In this document: positions 17,817 through 28,235 of the stretch, piece after piece
Layout: each line of letters starts with the position of its first letter
Position numbering within the stretch: position 1 is the first letter of the stretch
Translations under genes and position numbers: made by a program
Notes under the pieces: model-generated
Databases searched by the model: none
What the model saw: the letters and a program-made list of their open reading frames with translations, nothing else
What the model was told of the DNA's origin: nothing
Source of the DNA: Steroidobacteraceae bacterium
GTDB taxonomy: Bacteria; Pseudomonadota; Gammaproteobacteria; Steroidobacterales; Steroidobacteraceae
DNA: 64,000 bases
Assembly: GCA_027531255.1 (NCBI GenBank)
Contig: JAPZRU010000007.1
Span: forward strand, 1-64,000
Direction of reading: 5' to 3'

Positions 17817-18059
17817 ATGGACCTCACCGAACTCGGGCGGCAGGTGGCGCGCTCGCGCAAGGCCCAGAAGCTCTCCCAGACCGAACTGGCGGTCGCGACC
17901 GGCCTGTCGCGCCAGACCGTCTCCGCGCTGGAGCGCGGCGACATCAGCGACCTCGGCGTCCGCAAGGTGCTGCGGCTGCTCGAGGCGCTGGATCTGACGC
18001 TGGTCGTCCGACCGATCGGCCACCCGGTCACGCTCGACGACCTGAGACCGAAGCCGTGA
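17817..18059 (+). CDS. HipB-like XRE-family antitoxin/regulator
   Basis: An 80-residue XRE helix-turn-helix protein: LGRQVARSRKAQKLSQTEL, then ATGLSRQTVSALERGDISD (recognition helix about residues 29-45), and a short C-terminal strand (DLTLVVRP). Size and fold match HipB-type antitoxins, which bind DNA as dimers and neutralise HipA kinases. Its TGA overlaps the GTG start of the HipA-like gene (GTGA), implying translational coupling. An inverted repeat upstream is a likely self-operator. Confidence 0.88.
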   Translation: MDLTELGRQVARSRKAQKLSQTELAVATGLSRQTVSALERGDISDLGVRKVLRLLEALDLTLVVRPIGHPVTLDDLRPKP

Positions 18060-19153
18060 GCGGGCGGCTGGTCGTGCAGGTCGGCGGGCAGCGCGCGGGC
18101 GTGCTGGCGGCGGACGCGACCGGTCGGCACGTCTACGCGTACGACGCGGACTGCCCGCCGGAGCGCTTCGTGTCGCTGACGATGCCGGTGCGCCTCGAGA
18201 GCTACGCCTGGCACGAGCTGCATCCGGTGTTCCAGGTGAATCTCGCGGACGAGCCGCGCGGGACCACGTCCGCGGCCCGGGCGGGTGCGATGCGGCCGAT
18301 CGACGGGTTGCCGCTGCTCGGCGAGCGCGCGCTCGGGCGCGTGCGCGCCGCAGTGGCTGGCGCCGCGCCTGCGCTCTCGGTCGCCACGGGAGACTCCGGC
18401 ACGAACTCCGCGGGCCCCGTGCCCGCGCGACCCGGCGCCGACGACACGCCGCCGGCGCTGATCAGGACCGACTCCGCCGAACTGCCCGACCTCGCGGTCA
18501 ACGGCTGGTGCGGCCTGCGCGTCGCGCGACGGGCGGGCTTCGACGTGCCCCCGTTCGCGCTGGTCGACGACGGTCGCCGGCTGGTGGTCGAGCGCTTCGA
18601 CGGACCCCCGAACGCGCGGCTCGGCTACGAGGATTTCTGTTCGCTGACCGGGCTCGGCGCGCGGCAGAAGTACGAAGGCGCGGCGGAACAGTTGGTGAGC
18701 GCCGCCGCCGCGTTCGTCGCGCCCGTGCGGCGAACCGGCGTGCGCCGCGAGCTGTTCCGGCGCATCGCGTTCGCGCAGCTGCTCGGCAACGGCGATGCGC
18801 ACCTGAAGAGCTACGGCGTGCTCTACACGGACACCGCGGACGTGCGTCTCGCGCCCCTGCACGACGCGGTCACGACGCGCGTGTATCCCGTGCTCGCCGA
18901 CGAGACCCCGGCGCTGGCGATCGCGGGCCGCCGCGCCTGGCGCGCGAAGCCCGGCACGTGGCGGCGTTTCGGCGCGCACTGCGCGCTTTCCGACCGCGAG
19001 TGCGCATCCATCTTCCAGTGGCTGGCCCAGGCGGTGCGCACCGAGCTCGACGAGCTCGCCCGCGAGATCACCGCGCCGGAGCGCGCCGCGTTCCTCGGGC
19101 AGCTGCGCGCGCGGTGGCTCGCCGGCATCGACGACCTGCAGGCCGGCTGGTGA
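18056..19153 (+). CDS. HipA-like protein with altered kinase motifs
   Basis: A 365-residue HipA-family protein. The N-terminal Couple_hipA-like domain (residues 1-100) reads LVVQVGGQRAGVL and HPVFQVNLADEPRG. The C-terminal kinase-like half has LAVNGWCGLRVARRAGFDVP, LVVERFDGPP, YEDFCSLTGLGARQKYEG, LLGNGDAHLKSYGVLY and RLAPLHDAVTTRVY, so the catalytic Asp (NGDAH) and metal Asp (PLHD) are present. By eye three usual features are missing: the SGVQPK-type Gly-rich loop cannot be found between residues 95 and 150, the ATP-binding Lys before LAVN is Arg, and the Asn of HLKN is Ser. It is also shorter than typical HipA (about 430-440). It may be a weak kinase or a pseudokinase. Its TGA overlaps the next gene's GTG. 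Confidence 0.8.
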   Translation: MSGRLVVQVGGQRAGVLAADATGRHVYAYDADCPPERFVSLTMPVRLESYAWHELHPVFQVNLADEPRGTTSAARAGAMRPIDGLPLLGERALGRVRAAVAGAAPALSVATGDSGTNSAGPVPARPGADDTPPALIRTDSAELPDLAVNGWCGLRVARRAGFDVPPFALVDDGRRLVVERFDGPPNARLGYEDFCSLTGLGARQKYEGAAEQLVSAAAAFVAPVRRTGVRRELFRRIAFAQLLGNGDAHLKSYGVLYTDTADVRLAPLHDAVTTRVYPVLADETPALAIAGRRAWRAKPGTWRRFGAHCALSDRECASIFQWLAQAVRTELDELAREITAPERAAFLGQLRARWLAGIDDLQAGW

Positions 19154-19593
19154 GCGCGCCCGTCGACGCGCACGCGCTGGTCGGCACGTGGCAAGCGGTC
19201 GAATGGACGATCGCGTACCCCGACGGTCGCACGACGCGTCCGTTCGGCGCCGACCTCGACGGGCGGCTGCTGTATGCCGCGGACGGCGGCATGTCGGCGC
19301 TGATCGCCGCCGGCGGTCGCGCGCCGCTGCCGCCCGGGAATCCACGCGACGCCGCGCCCGAGGCGCGCGCCGCGCTGTTCGACTCGTGCCTCGCCTATGC
19401 GGGGCGCTGGCGGCTCGAAGCCGGCCGCGTGCGGCACGAAGTCGCCGTGTCGCTGAACCCGGTGCTGATCGACACCGTGCAGTGGCGCGAGCCCGAGCTG
19501 CACGGCGACCGGCTCGATCTCGTCGCCCGCGAGACGCTGCCGGACGGTGGCACGCGCGTGCACCGCCTGGGCTGGCGGCGCGTGCCGGCCTGA
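19150..19593 (+). CDS. Lipocalin-like domain protein coupled to hipBA
   Basis: A 147-residue protein of the lipocalin-like fold: LVGTWQAVEWTIAYPDGRTT at the N-terminus, LDGRLLYAADGGMSALI, and YAGRWRLEAGRVRHEVAVSL. No signal peptide, so it is probably cytoplasmic. The GTG start overlaps the HipA-like stop (GTGA), making a three-gene translationally coupled unit. Lipocalin-like proteins of this kind are usually found beside catabolic genes, where a role in binding small hydrophobic ligands is assumed; pairing with a hip module is unusual. It may instead belong with the OYE-family gene 670 bp downstream. Confidence 0.72.
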   Translation: MSAPVDAHALVGTWQAVEWTIAYPDGRTTRPFGADLDGRLLYAADGGMSALIAAGGRAPLPPGNPRDAAPEARAALFDSCLAYAGRWRLEAGRVRHEVAVSLNPVLIDTVQWREPELHGDRLDLVARETLPDGGTRVHRLGWRRVPA

Positions 19594-19605
19594 GCGCCCG
19601 TCGGC

Positions 19606-20232
19606 TCAGCCCGCCCTGCGCCGTCGGGTGCGGCGCTCGGCCGCGCCGCTCACCTCGCCGAGGCGTGCGAGCACCGCGCGGATCGCGGCCGACTGCCGCG
19701 CCGGCGGCCACGCCGCCGGATCGAACACCGCCTGCGTGGCGATGCCGTTCACCGCGATCAGGATCTCCTCGGCGCGCGCTGCCGCGGCACGCTGCGCGCG
19801 CGCGCCGCCCGCACCGTCGGTCAGCAGGCCGGTGACCAGCTCGACCGTCGCTTTCAGCCGCTGCCGCTGCTCGCGCTCGAGCGCCGGCTCCGCGACCGCC
19901 ATGCCCCACAGCGCGAACCAGACCCGCCAGTCGCGCAGGCGCTCCGCGTCCATCGGCAGCATCGCCTCGATGCAGGCCTGCAGGCGACGGGGGCCGGTCT
20001 TCGCGGCCGCCTCGTCCACTCGCCGGCGCGCACGCACCACCGCGACGCGGTAGGCCATGCGCATCAGCTCGCTCTTGTCCTCGAAGTAGTGGCTGACCAC
20101 CGTGGTGCTGTAGCCCGCGGCCGCGGAGACCTCGCGGACGGTGACGCCCTCGATACCCAGTTTCGCGATCAGGTCCGCGGCCACTTCCGCGACCTGCCAG
20201 CGACGCTCGCGATGGTCGACGACGATCGGCAT
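19606..20232 (-). CDS. TetR-family regulator (BetI-like N-terminus)
   Basis: A 208-residue TetR-family repressor: helix-turn-helix in AADLIAKLGIEGVTVREVSA to AGYSTTVVSHYFEDKSELM (about residues 17-60), ligand domain, and an Arg-rich tail (RRTRRRRAG). It diverges from the OYE-family oxidoreductase across only 34 bp that contain an inverted repeat, so it very likely controls that gene and itself. The inducer is unknown. Confidence 0.88.
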   Translation of the reverse strand: MPIVVDHRERRWQVAEVAADLIAKLGIEGVTVREVSAAAGYSTTVVSHYFEDKSELMRMAYRVAVVRARRRVDEAAAKTGPRRLQACIEAMLPMDAERLRDWRVWFALWGMAVAEPALEREQRQRLKATVELVTGLLTDGAGGARAQRAAAARAEEILIAVNGIATQAVFDPAAWPPARQSAAIRAVLARLGEVSGAAERRTRRRRAG

Positions 20233-20258
20233 TGACTCTCCCTGGCGCCTGCCTTAAT

Positions 20259-20274
20259 TGTAACGAATGTTATA
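20259..20274. promoter_or_regulatory. TetR operator overlapping the OYE-family start codon
   Basis: TGTAAC-GAAT-GTTATA is an inverted repeat (5 of 6 paired) in the 34-bp gap between divergent tetR and the OYE-family gene. The ATG of the latter (20267-20269) lies inside it, and an in-frame TAA at 20261 excludes an earlier start. The unusually AT-rich stretch 20253-20280 may also contain the promoters. Confidence 0.6.
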
Positions 20275-22240
20275 CGAAAACGACGCGGCCCCGGCCCGCT
20301 ACCGCCGGCTCTTCCAGCCGCTCACCGTCGGCACGCTGCAGCTGCGCAACCGGGTGATGCTGCCACCGCACGCGTCCGCCGTCGGCACGCTATGGGGCAC
20401 ACAGGCCGACGCCGACCGCCACGTCGCGTACTGGGTCGCGCGCGTGAAGGCGGGCGCCGCGTGGATCGACGGCACGACGGGCTACATCGAGAACCTCGTG
20501 ATCCCCGGCTTCGAGCCCACCGGCGTCGGTGCGCGCCGCCGCGGCGTGTTCCGCCTGCCCATCTACCTCGACCGCGCAGGACAGTATGCCGAGGCGATCC
20601 ACGCCGCGGGTGCCTGCGCGACCACGCAGATCGTGATCCAGGGCGGCATGCCGCACGGACCCTCGCCGACGCTCTCCGGGCCGGTCATCAACTCGGTGCC
20701 CCACGCCCTCGACCGCGACGAGATCCGTTGGTTCATCGCCGAGTATCGCTACTGCGCCGAGCAGGCGCGCCGCGCGGGGCTCGACGGCGTCGAGCTGCAC
20801 GCCAACCACGACGACCTGCTCGAGTGGTTCCTGTCGCCCCTGACCAACCGGCGGACGGACGAGTACGGCGGCTCGCCGGAAAACCGGCTGCGCTTCCTCG
20901 GGGAAATCCTCAGCGAGATCCGCGAGGGTGTCGGCCGGGACTTCACGGTCGGCATCCGGATGAACCTGCTCGAGGAAACGCCGGGCGGCTACGACGCGGC
21001 CGGCGGGGTCGAACTCGCGCAGCGGCTCGAGGCCACCGGGCTCGTGGACTACCTGCACGTGGTCATGGGCAGCCCGTGGGGGAATCCGAGCTACATCCAG
21101 CCGCACTACTACGAGGCGGCGGAGTGGTCGGCGCTCGCGGGCCGGCTGAAGGCCGCGGTGCGTCTGCCGATCGTCCACACCGGCCGGATCAACTCGCCCG
21201 AGGTCGCGGAGCGCGTGCTCGCGGCCGGCCACGCGGACGTGGTCGGCATGGCGCGCGCCCACATCGCCGACGCGGAGCTGCTCGCGAAGGCGCGCGCCGG
21301 GCGTGAAGACGAGATCCGGCCGTGCATAGGCTGCAACGAGTGCATCAGCCGCAGCTACGTCGAGGGCCTGCCGTTCGCGTGCACGGTGAACCCGCGCGTC
21401 GGGCTGGAAGGCGAGGGGCCGCTGCCCCGCGTGACGCGACCCCGCCGGATGCTCGTCGTCGGCGGCGGCCCCGCCGGTCTCGAGACCGCCGGCCTCGCGG
21501 TCGAGCGGGGCTACGAGGTCGAGCTGTGGGAACGCGAGGCCGTGCTCGGCGGACAGGCTCGCGTGACCACCCACGCGCCGCGCTACGGCGATCTCGCGCG
21601 CTGGCTAGACTGGCAGGAGCGTCGACTCGCGCGGGCCGGCGTGGCGGTCCGCAGGGAACGCGAGGCCGGTGCCGACGCCGTGGTCGACGCCGGCGCGGAC
21701 GTCGTGGTGATCGCCACCGGTGCGCGGCCGCGACGCCCGCCGCTGCCGGGCGCTGACGCGCCTTTCGTGCACGACATCCGCGACCTGCTGACGGGCCGCG
21801 CGCAGGCCGGCCGGCGCGTCGCGATCGTCGCGCAGGACGACCACATGGCGCCGCTGACGCTCGCCGACTTCCTGAGCGAGCGCGGGCACGAAGTCACCGT
21901 GGTGTACCCGACGAACGGCCCCGCGCCGCTGGTCGGTCGCTATATCCTCGGCGCGATCCTCGGCCGGCTCGGTGCGCGCGACGTGCGGTTCCGCTGCATG
22001 GAGGCGGCGGTCGCGATCGAGCCGGGCGCGCTCCGCGTGCGCCACGTATACGCGGGCGTCGAGAAGGTGGTCGAAGGCTTCGACTCGATCGCGCTGGCCT
22101 GCGGCGGCGTGCCCGACGCGACGCTGTACGCCGCGCTGAAGGGGCGGGTGCCGGCGCTGCACGTGCTGGGCGACGCCTATGCGCCGCGCCGCATCGTGTT
22201 CGCGACGCGGCAGGCGCACTCGCTGGTGGCCTCGCTGTGA
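20267..22240 (+). CDS. OYE-family FMN/Fe-S/FAD oxidoreductase
   Basis: A 657-residue multidomain flavoprotein of the 2,4-dienoyl-CoA reductase / trimethylamine dehydrogenase group. The N-terminal TIM barrel binds FMN (FQPLTVGTLQLRNRVMLPPH; ELHANHDDLLEWFLSP with the following TNRRTDEYGG). A Cys cluster near residue 352 (CIGCNECISR, then FACTVNP) should hold a 4Fe-4S cluster. The C-terminal half has an FAD/NAD fold starting MLVVGGGPAGLETAGLAVERG (about residue 394; a typical GxGxxG). The HANHDDLLEWFLSP variant sets it apart from the HGAHGYL form of classical dienoyl-CoA reductases. The substrate may be a cyclic enone, dienoyl-CoA or an N-methyl compound; sequence alone does not decide. Confidence 0.88.
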   Translation: MLYENDAAPARYRRLFQPLTVGTLQLRNRVMLPPHASAVGTLWGTQADADRHVAYWVARVKAGAAWIDGTTGYIENLVIPGFEPTGVGARRRGVFRLPIYLDRAGQYAEAIHAAGACATTQIVIQGGMPHGPSPTLSGPVINSVPHALDRDEIRWFIAEYRYCAEQARRAGLDGVELHANHDDLLEWFLSPLTNRRTDEYGGSPENRLRFLGEILSEIREGVGRDFTVGIRMNLLEETPGGYDAAGGVELAQRLEATGLVDYLHVVMGSPWGNPSYIQPHYYEAAEWSALAGRLKAAVRLPIVHTGRINSPEVAERVLAAGHADVVGMARAHIADAELLAKARAGREDEIRPCIGCNECISRSYVEGLPFACTVNPRVGLEGEGPLPRVTRPRRMLVVGGGPAGLETAGLAVERGYEVELWEREAVLGGQARVTTHAPRYGDLARWLDWQERRLARAGVAVRREREAGADAVVDAGADVVVIATGARPRRPPLPGADAPFVHDIRDLLTGRAQAGRRVAIVAQDDHMAPLTLADFLSERGHEVTVVYPTNGPAPLVGRYILGAILGRLGARDVRFRCMEAAVAIEPGALRVRHVYAGVEKVVEGFDSIALACGGVPDATLYAALKGRVPALHVLGDAYAPRRIVFATRQAHSLVASL

Positions 22241-22259
22241 ACAGGGAGCCGAACCCCCC

Positions 22260-23324
22260 TCACCAGCGCTGGCGCGCGGCCCACTCCCGCAGCGTGGTCA
22301 GCCGCACCGGCAGTTCCGCGAGCACCGGCGTCATGTCGACCGCGAACGGGCGCTCCGGCGCCTCGTTGTACCAGCGGTAGATCCGCCCCAGCTCGTCGAC
22401 CAGCCGGGCGGCGTCGAGCGTCGCGTCGCGCGCGAACACCGCACGCATCCGCGCGCAGAAGTCCTCGATCGGCTGGCTCGTGAACTCGATCGGGCGCCCC
22501 AGCACCTCGGACAGCACGCGCGCGACGTCCGCGCCGCGCAGCCGCTCCGGCCCGCCGACGTTGAGCGTACGGCCCGCCAGGGCGGGGCGCGCGGCCGCGG
22601 CGACCATCAGCTTCGCGAGGTCCTCCTGGCAGATCCAGGCGACCTCGGTGTCGGGGTAGTGCGGGTACTCGAACGCGCTGCGCTCCACGATCGCGGGGTA
22701 CGCCCAGCCGCGCAGCAGGTTGCCCATGTAGACCACGGGCGCGAGCGTGATCACCGGCACACCGTGTGCGCCGAGCGCTTCGCGCTGCGCGAAGCGCACG
22801 TCCTGCGCGGCGTACCCGAGCGGCGTCGCCGGCATCGGCAGGCTGGTATTGAAGACGACGCGCTGCACGCCGGCGCGCGCGGCGGCGGCGCCCGCGGCGG
22901 CCGCGCCGTCGATCAGCGAGCGCGCGTCGTGGAAGGAAGAGGACGGGTAGTTCGCGAGCAGCACGTCGGCGCCCGCGAGCGCGCGCTCGAGCGAAGCCGC
23001 ATCGGCATGATTCACGGCGACCGCTTCGACGCGCCCCTCGCGTGCCGCGGCAGCGAGTGCGGGATCCTCGGCGATGCGGGCCGAGAGCCTGGCGGTGGTG
23101 CGGGCCGCCGCGCGCACGCGCCAGCCGTGCGCGACCAGCTCGCCGACCTGTGGCCAACCCTGGTCGCCGGTCGCGCCGAGCACCAGCGCGAGACGGCCGC
23201 GGCGCGCATCGCCGGTGCCCTTGTCGCGGCTCGTGCCCGCGTCGTCGCGGCCGGTCGTCGCGCCGGTGCTGTGCGTGGAACTGCCGCCTTCGGCGGGGTC
23301 CGACGCGGGCGCGCGTTCAGCCAC
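22260..23324 (-). CDS. NmrA/SDR-type NAD(P)-binding protein
   Basis: A 354-residue protein with an atypical extended-SDR fold: Rossmann motif LALVLGATGDQGWPQVGEL (G-x-x-G-x-x-G, after about 45 low-complexity residues), FNTSLPMPATPLGYAAQDVR in place of a strict YxxxK site, and the NVGGPERLRGADVARVLSEVLG block of NmrA/AzoB-like proteins. The GTG start overlaps the preceding NTF2-like gene by 8 bases (GTGGCTGA), so the two are coupled. The low-complexity N-terminus makes the start uncertain. Likely a dehydrogenase or isomerase, or an NAD(P)-sensing protein. Confidence 0.78.
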   Translation of the reverse strand: MAERAPASDPAEGGSSTHSTGATTGRDDAGTSRDKGTGDARRGRLALVLGATGDQGWPQVGELVAHGWRVRAAARTTARLSARIAEDPALAAAAREGRVEAVAVNHADAASLERALAGADVLLANYPSSSFHDARSLIDGAAAAGAAAARAGVQRVVFNTSLPMPATPLGYAAQDVRFAQREALGAHGVPVITLAPVVYMGNLLRGWAYPAIVERSAFEYPHYPDTEVAWICQEDLAKLMVAAAARPALAGRTLNVGGPERLRGADVARVLSEVLGRPIEFTSQPIEDFCARMRAVFARDATLDAARLVDELGRIYRWYNEAPERPFAVDMTPVLAELPVRLTTLREWAARQRW

Positions 23325-23871
23325 CGTGGAACCGGCGCCAGGTGTCGAGCCCTTCCGGCCAGTCCGCCGCGCGCGGCTCGTCGTAGGCGCGCATCCGCTT
23401 CGCGAGCCCGGGGCCGAGCGCGTCGACGTACTCCGCGGCGGCGACGTAGTACATGAAGGACAGTTCTCGCTCCGCGAAGCGCCACGCACCCTCGTGCCGC
23501 TGGTACACGTCGGCGTAGCGAATCGCGGCGATCATGCCCCGGCCGTTGCGGTTCATCTCGGCGTGGGACACGACGAGCCCGCGTGCGAGGTCCGGATCGT
23601 TCGCGTCGAACGTGACGATGCGGTCGTGCGTGAAGTGGTTGCTCGGGCCCAGCACGGTGAACCGCCCGCGGTAGAGCAGCACGATCGCTTCGCGCCCCCG
23701 TGCGTTCATCACGCCGTCCCTGGAGCGCAGCACGGCGTCGGGCGTGAAGATCGCCTCGATCTCGTCGAGGTCGCGGCCGTCCATCGCGAGGCCGTAGCGG
23801 GCGATCAGCTCCCCGATCTCGACCCGGTCCTCGAGTCGGCGGATGCGGCGTTCCAGGCTCGTGTCGGTCAT
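23317..23871 (-). CDS. NTF2-like (SnoaL) domain protein
   Basis: A 184-residue protein with an NTF2/SnoaL-like cone fold: IRRLEDRVEIGELIARYGLA, then MDGRDLDEIEAIFTPDAVLR and SNHFTHDRIVTFDAND. Members with this N-terminus are often ring-hydroxylating dioxygenase small subunits, dehydratases or delta-5-ketosteroid-isomerase-like enzymes; the conserved Tyr and Asp (ARYGLAMDGRD) are present. It is the first gene of a two-gene minus-strand operon with the NmrA-like gene and diverges from a TetR gene across an intergenic region with two palindromes. Confidence 0.83.
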   Translation of the reverse strand: MTDTSLERRIRRLEDRVEIGELIARYGLAMDGRDLDEIEAIFTPDAVLRSRDGVMNARGREAIVLLYRGRFTVLGPSNHFTHDRIVTFDANDPDLARGLVVSHAEMNRNGRGMIAAIRYADVYQRHEGAWRFAERELSFMYYVAAAEYVDALGPGLAKRMRAYDEPRAADWPEGLDTWRRFHGG

Positions 23872-23947
23872 CTTGCGGTCCCCCTCGCGGAATACGCTCC
23901 GGCACCCGAAAAGCCGCCGGAGGAGAGCAGCGCAGGGTAGCAGCAGC

Positions 23948-23963
23948 TTGAACGAGCGTTCAA
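23948..23963. promoter_or_regulatory. TetR operator copy 1 (perfect palindrome)
   Basis: TTGAACG-AG-CGTTCAA: 7-bp perfect arms, 77 bp upstream of the NTF2-like gene and 117 bp upstream of the divergent TetR gene. Related copies lie at 24043 and 24882. Confidence 0.75.
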
Positions 23964-24042
23964 ACCGATGGGCACGAGGCGGGTGATACCCGCCCTGCGA
24001 CCGTGCTCTACCCCGCTCAACTGGCGTATCGTGCGCTCGCCC

Positions 24043-24058
24043 CTGAACGCTCGTTCCA
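24043..24058. promoter_or_regulatory. TetR operator copy 2
   Basis: CTGAACG-CT-CGTTCCA matches the perfect copy at 23948 in 12 of 14 arm positions and ends 21 bp before the TetR start, well placed for autoregulation. Confidence 0.7.
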
Positions 24059-24079
24059 GTCGCACGGACGACCCTGCCG

Positions 24080-24853
24080 ATGACCCGCGCCGACCCGCCC
24101 GACCCGCGTTCGACCAAGACCCGCATCCTCGACGCGGCCGAGGAACTGTTTGCGATCCGCGGCTACGACGGCGTCTCGCTGCGCGAGATCACCCAGGCGG
24201 CCGGCGTCGAGGTCGCGCTCGCGAACTACCACTTCGGGCCCAAGGAGGAGCTGTTCCGCCAGGTGATCCACCGCCGCGTCGCCGAGCACTGCGACGGCGT
24301 GCTGGCCGCGCTCGACGCGGCGCAGGTGGCCGCCGCGGCGGGCGGGCGGATTGCCTCCGTGGAGGACGTCGTCGGCGCGTTCTGCCGCTACACGTTCACG
24401 AAGACCGTGACCGGCGGGCTCGGCTGGAAGCGCTATTTCCAGCTGCTTTCGCGCACCGCGCTGTCGCCGGTCTACGCGCCGGTGCTGGCGCCCCTGAACA
24501 AGCCCTACGGCGTGATCGTGCGGCGCTACGTGGCGGCCTTCCAGGCGGCGCTGCCGACGCTGCCGCCCGGCCACCTCTACACCGCGTTCTACTTCCTCCA
24601 GGCGATGGTCTCGCGCCTGCTGGCCGAGACGCAGGTGCTCGACCGACAGTCGCAGGGCCGCTGCCACGCCGCCGACTTCGAGGCGCACCTCGCGCGGCTG
24701 GTGCCGTTCGCGGCTGCCGGGTTCTACGCGCTGGCGGGCCGGCCGGACGTGTCGCCGAGCCCGGGCTTCGAGGTCGGCGTGCCGTCGGAGGGGCCGGGCC
24801 GTGCTGCCACGCGGGACCCGGCGGCTGCGACGGGGCCTGCCACGTCGCTTTGA
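24080..24853 (+). CDS. TetR-family regulator (CecR/PsrA-like)
   Basis: A 257-residue TetR-family protein with helix-turn-helix KTRILDAAEELFAIRGYDGV, then LREITQAAGVEVALANYHFG (about residues 12-55), a large C-terminal ligand domain, and a 35-residue Gly/Ala/Pro-rich tail that may be disordered. It diverges from the NTF2-like/NmrA-like operon and is followed by a TonB-dependent receptor. Palindromes of one type precede all three transcription units, so it probably coordinates uptake and breakdown of one compound. Confidence 0.88.
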   Translation: MTRADPPDPRSTKTRILDAAEELFAIRGYDGVSLREITQAAGVEVALANYHFGPKEELFRQVIHRRVAEHCDGVLAALDAAQVAAAAGGRIASVEDVVGAFCRYTFTKTVTGGLGWKRYFQLLSRTALSPVYAPVLAPLNKPYGVIVRRYVAAFQAALPTLPPGHLYTAFYFLQAMVSRLLAETQVLDRQSQGRCHAADFEAHLARLVPFAAAGFYALAGRPDVSPSPGFEVGVPSEGPGRAATRDPAAATGPATSL

Positions 24854-24877
24854 CAGTGGCTGAAACCCTCTGCTAAT
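24850..24877 (+). promoter_or_regulatory. Sigma-70 promoter of the TonB-receptor operon
   Basis: TTGACA at 24850-24855, a 16-base spacer, then TG-C-TAAT around 24871-24877 (GCTAAT as -10 with an extended TG). It is the clearest sigma-70 promoter in the window and lies 64 bp upstream of the receptor start, with a repressor-like palindrome just downstream. Confidence 0.65.
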
Positions 24878-24881
24878 TTCA

Positions 24882-24897
24882 TTGAACGACTGATCAA
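24882..24897. promoter_or_regulatory. TetR operator copy 3, downstream of the receptor promoter
   Basis: TTGAACGACTGATCAA shares the left half (TTGAACGA) and the terminal TCAA with the perfect copy at 23948; the right half is degenerate. It lies 5 bp past the predicted -10 box, a classical repression position. Confidence 0.6.
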
Positions 24898-24940
24898 GGC
24901 AGGTCCGGTACAGGACCGCCGTCCCGAGGGGGTTTTCCTG

Positions 24941-27184
<2,244 letters not shown>

Positions 27185-27187
27185 GGG

Positions 27188-28075
27188 GTGACCTCCGCCG
27201 CTACGCCGTCCACGACCGCGCCGACGACGGCGACGCTCGCCGGCGCGCACGGCAACCGGCTGTGCTGCACCGTGCATCCCGCCGCCGGCGCGGTCGGCGT
27301 CGTGTTCCTGCACGGCGGCGGCCAGAGCCGCCACTCGTGGCGTCGTGCGGCGCAGGCGCTGCAGGCACGCGGCTTCCCCGCGTTCACCTTCGACATGCGC
27401 GGCCACAACGACAGCGAGTGGCTGGCGGACGGCCGCTACCGCGTCGAGGATTTCGAGGCGGACCTCACGGCGCTGCTCGGGCAGTGGCGCGTTCCCGCGA
27501 TCCTGGTCGGCGCCTCGCTCGGCGGCCTCGCGGCGCTGATGGTCGCCGGAACGGACTCGCCGTGGGTGCGCGGCCTCGTGGTCGTCGACAACGCGCCGCT
27601 GCTGTCGCACCGCGAGGTCACGCGCTACGTCGACTTCATGAGCCACGGCGCCCAGAACGGCTTCGCCTCGGTGGAGTCCGCGGTCGCGCACCTGAACGCC
27701 TTCTTCCCGGAATCCCCGGTGTCGCCCGAGCAGGTCCGGCGCGGCCTGCGCGAGACGCCGGCAGGGCGGTGGGTGTGGCGGTGGGATGCCCGGATCATCG
27801 TCGGCCCGACCAGCTCGGTCGCGATCGGCTACGAGCCGCTGCTGCAGGCGCGGGCGCGCAACGTGCGGGTGCCGTTCCTGATGGTGAAGGCGGGCGCGAG
27901 CGACTTCGTGACCCCCGAGGCGATCGAGGATCTCCAGCGCTGCGCACCGCATGTCGAGATCGCCGTGCTCCAGGGCGCGCGCCACATGATCACCGGCGAC
28001 GACAACCTGCCGTTCGTCGAGGTCGCGATGCCGTTCCTCGAGCGCGTCGCACGCGAGGCCGCGGTCGGCGCCTGA
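27188..28075 (+). CDS. Alpha/beta hydrolase
   Basis: A 295-residue alpha/beta hydrolase. The oxyanion-hole motif is HGGGQSRHSWRRAA, the nucleophile elbow GASLGG (Ser near residue 107), an acidic residue probably in KAGASDFVT, and the catalytic His in LQGARHMITGDD. No signal peptide. The GTG start lies 4 bp after the TonB-receptor stop, so it is almost certainly co-transcribed; likely it hydrolyses an ester or C-C bond in the imported compound or a metabolite. An alternative start within the first 15 residues is possible. Confidence 0.87.
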   Translation: MTSAATPSTTAPTTATLAGAHGNRLCCTVHPAAGAVGVVFLHGGGQSRHSWRRAAQALQARGFPAFTFDMRGHNDSEWLADGRYRVEDFEADLTALLGQWRVPAILVGASLGGLAALMVAGTDSPWVRGLVVVDNAPLLSHREVTRYVDFMSHGAQNGFASVESAVAHLNAFFPESPVSPEQVRRGLRETPAGRWVWRWDARIIVGPTSSVAIGYEPLLQARARNVRVPFLMVKAGASDFVTPEAIEDLQRCAPHVEIAVLQGARHMITGDDNLPFVEVAMPFLERVAREAAVGA

Positions 28076-28235
28076 GGCGCGCGTCGCGCCGTCGCCTCGC
28101 AACCGCACTGTCGGTCGCGCCTGACGCGACGTCGGCCATCGACCGTCCGACCGTGCGCCGGTCGCCTATCCCGTCCGCTCGGCTCCCCGCGTCGAATACG
28201 GGGCCCGGTGCATGCCACCCGCGAGGAGCCGAACG

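Noticed and set aside
18330-18460. Possible frameshift in the HipA-like gene that might hide the missing Gly-rich loop
   Set aside because: Neither other plus-strand frame across this stretch gives an SGVQPK-like motif, so I treat the loss as genuine divergence.
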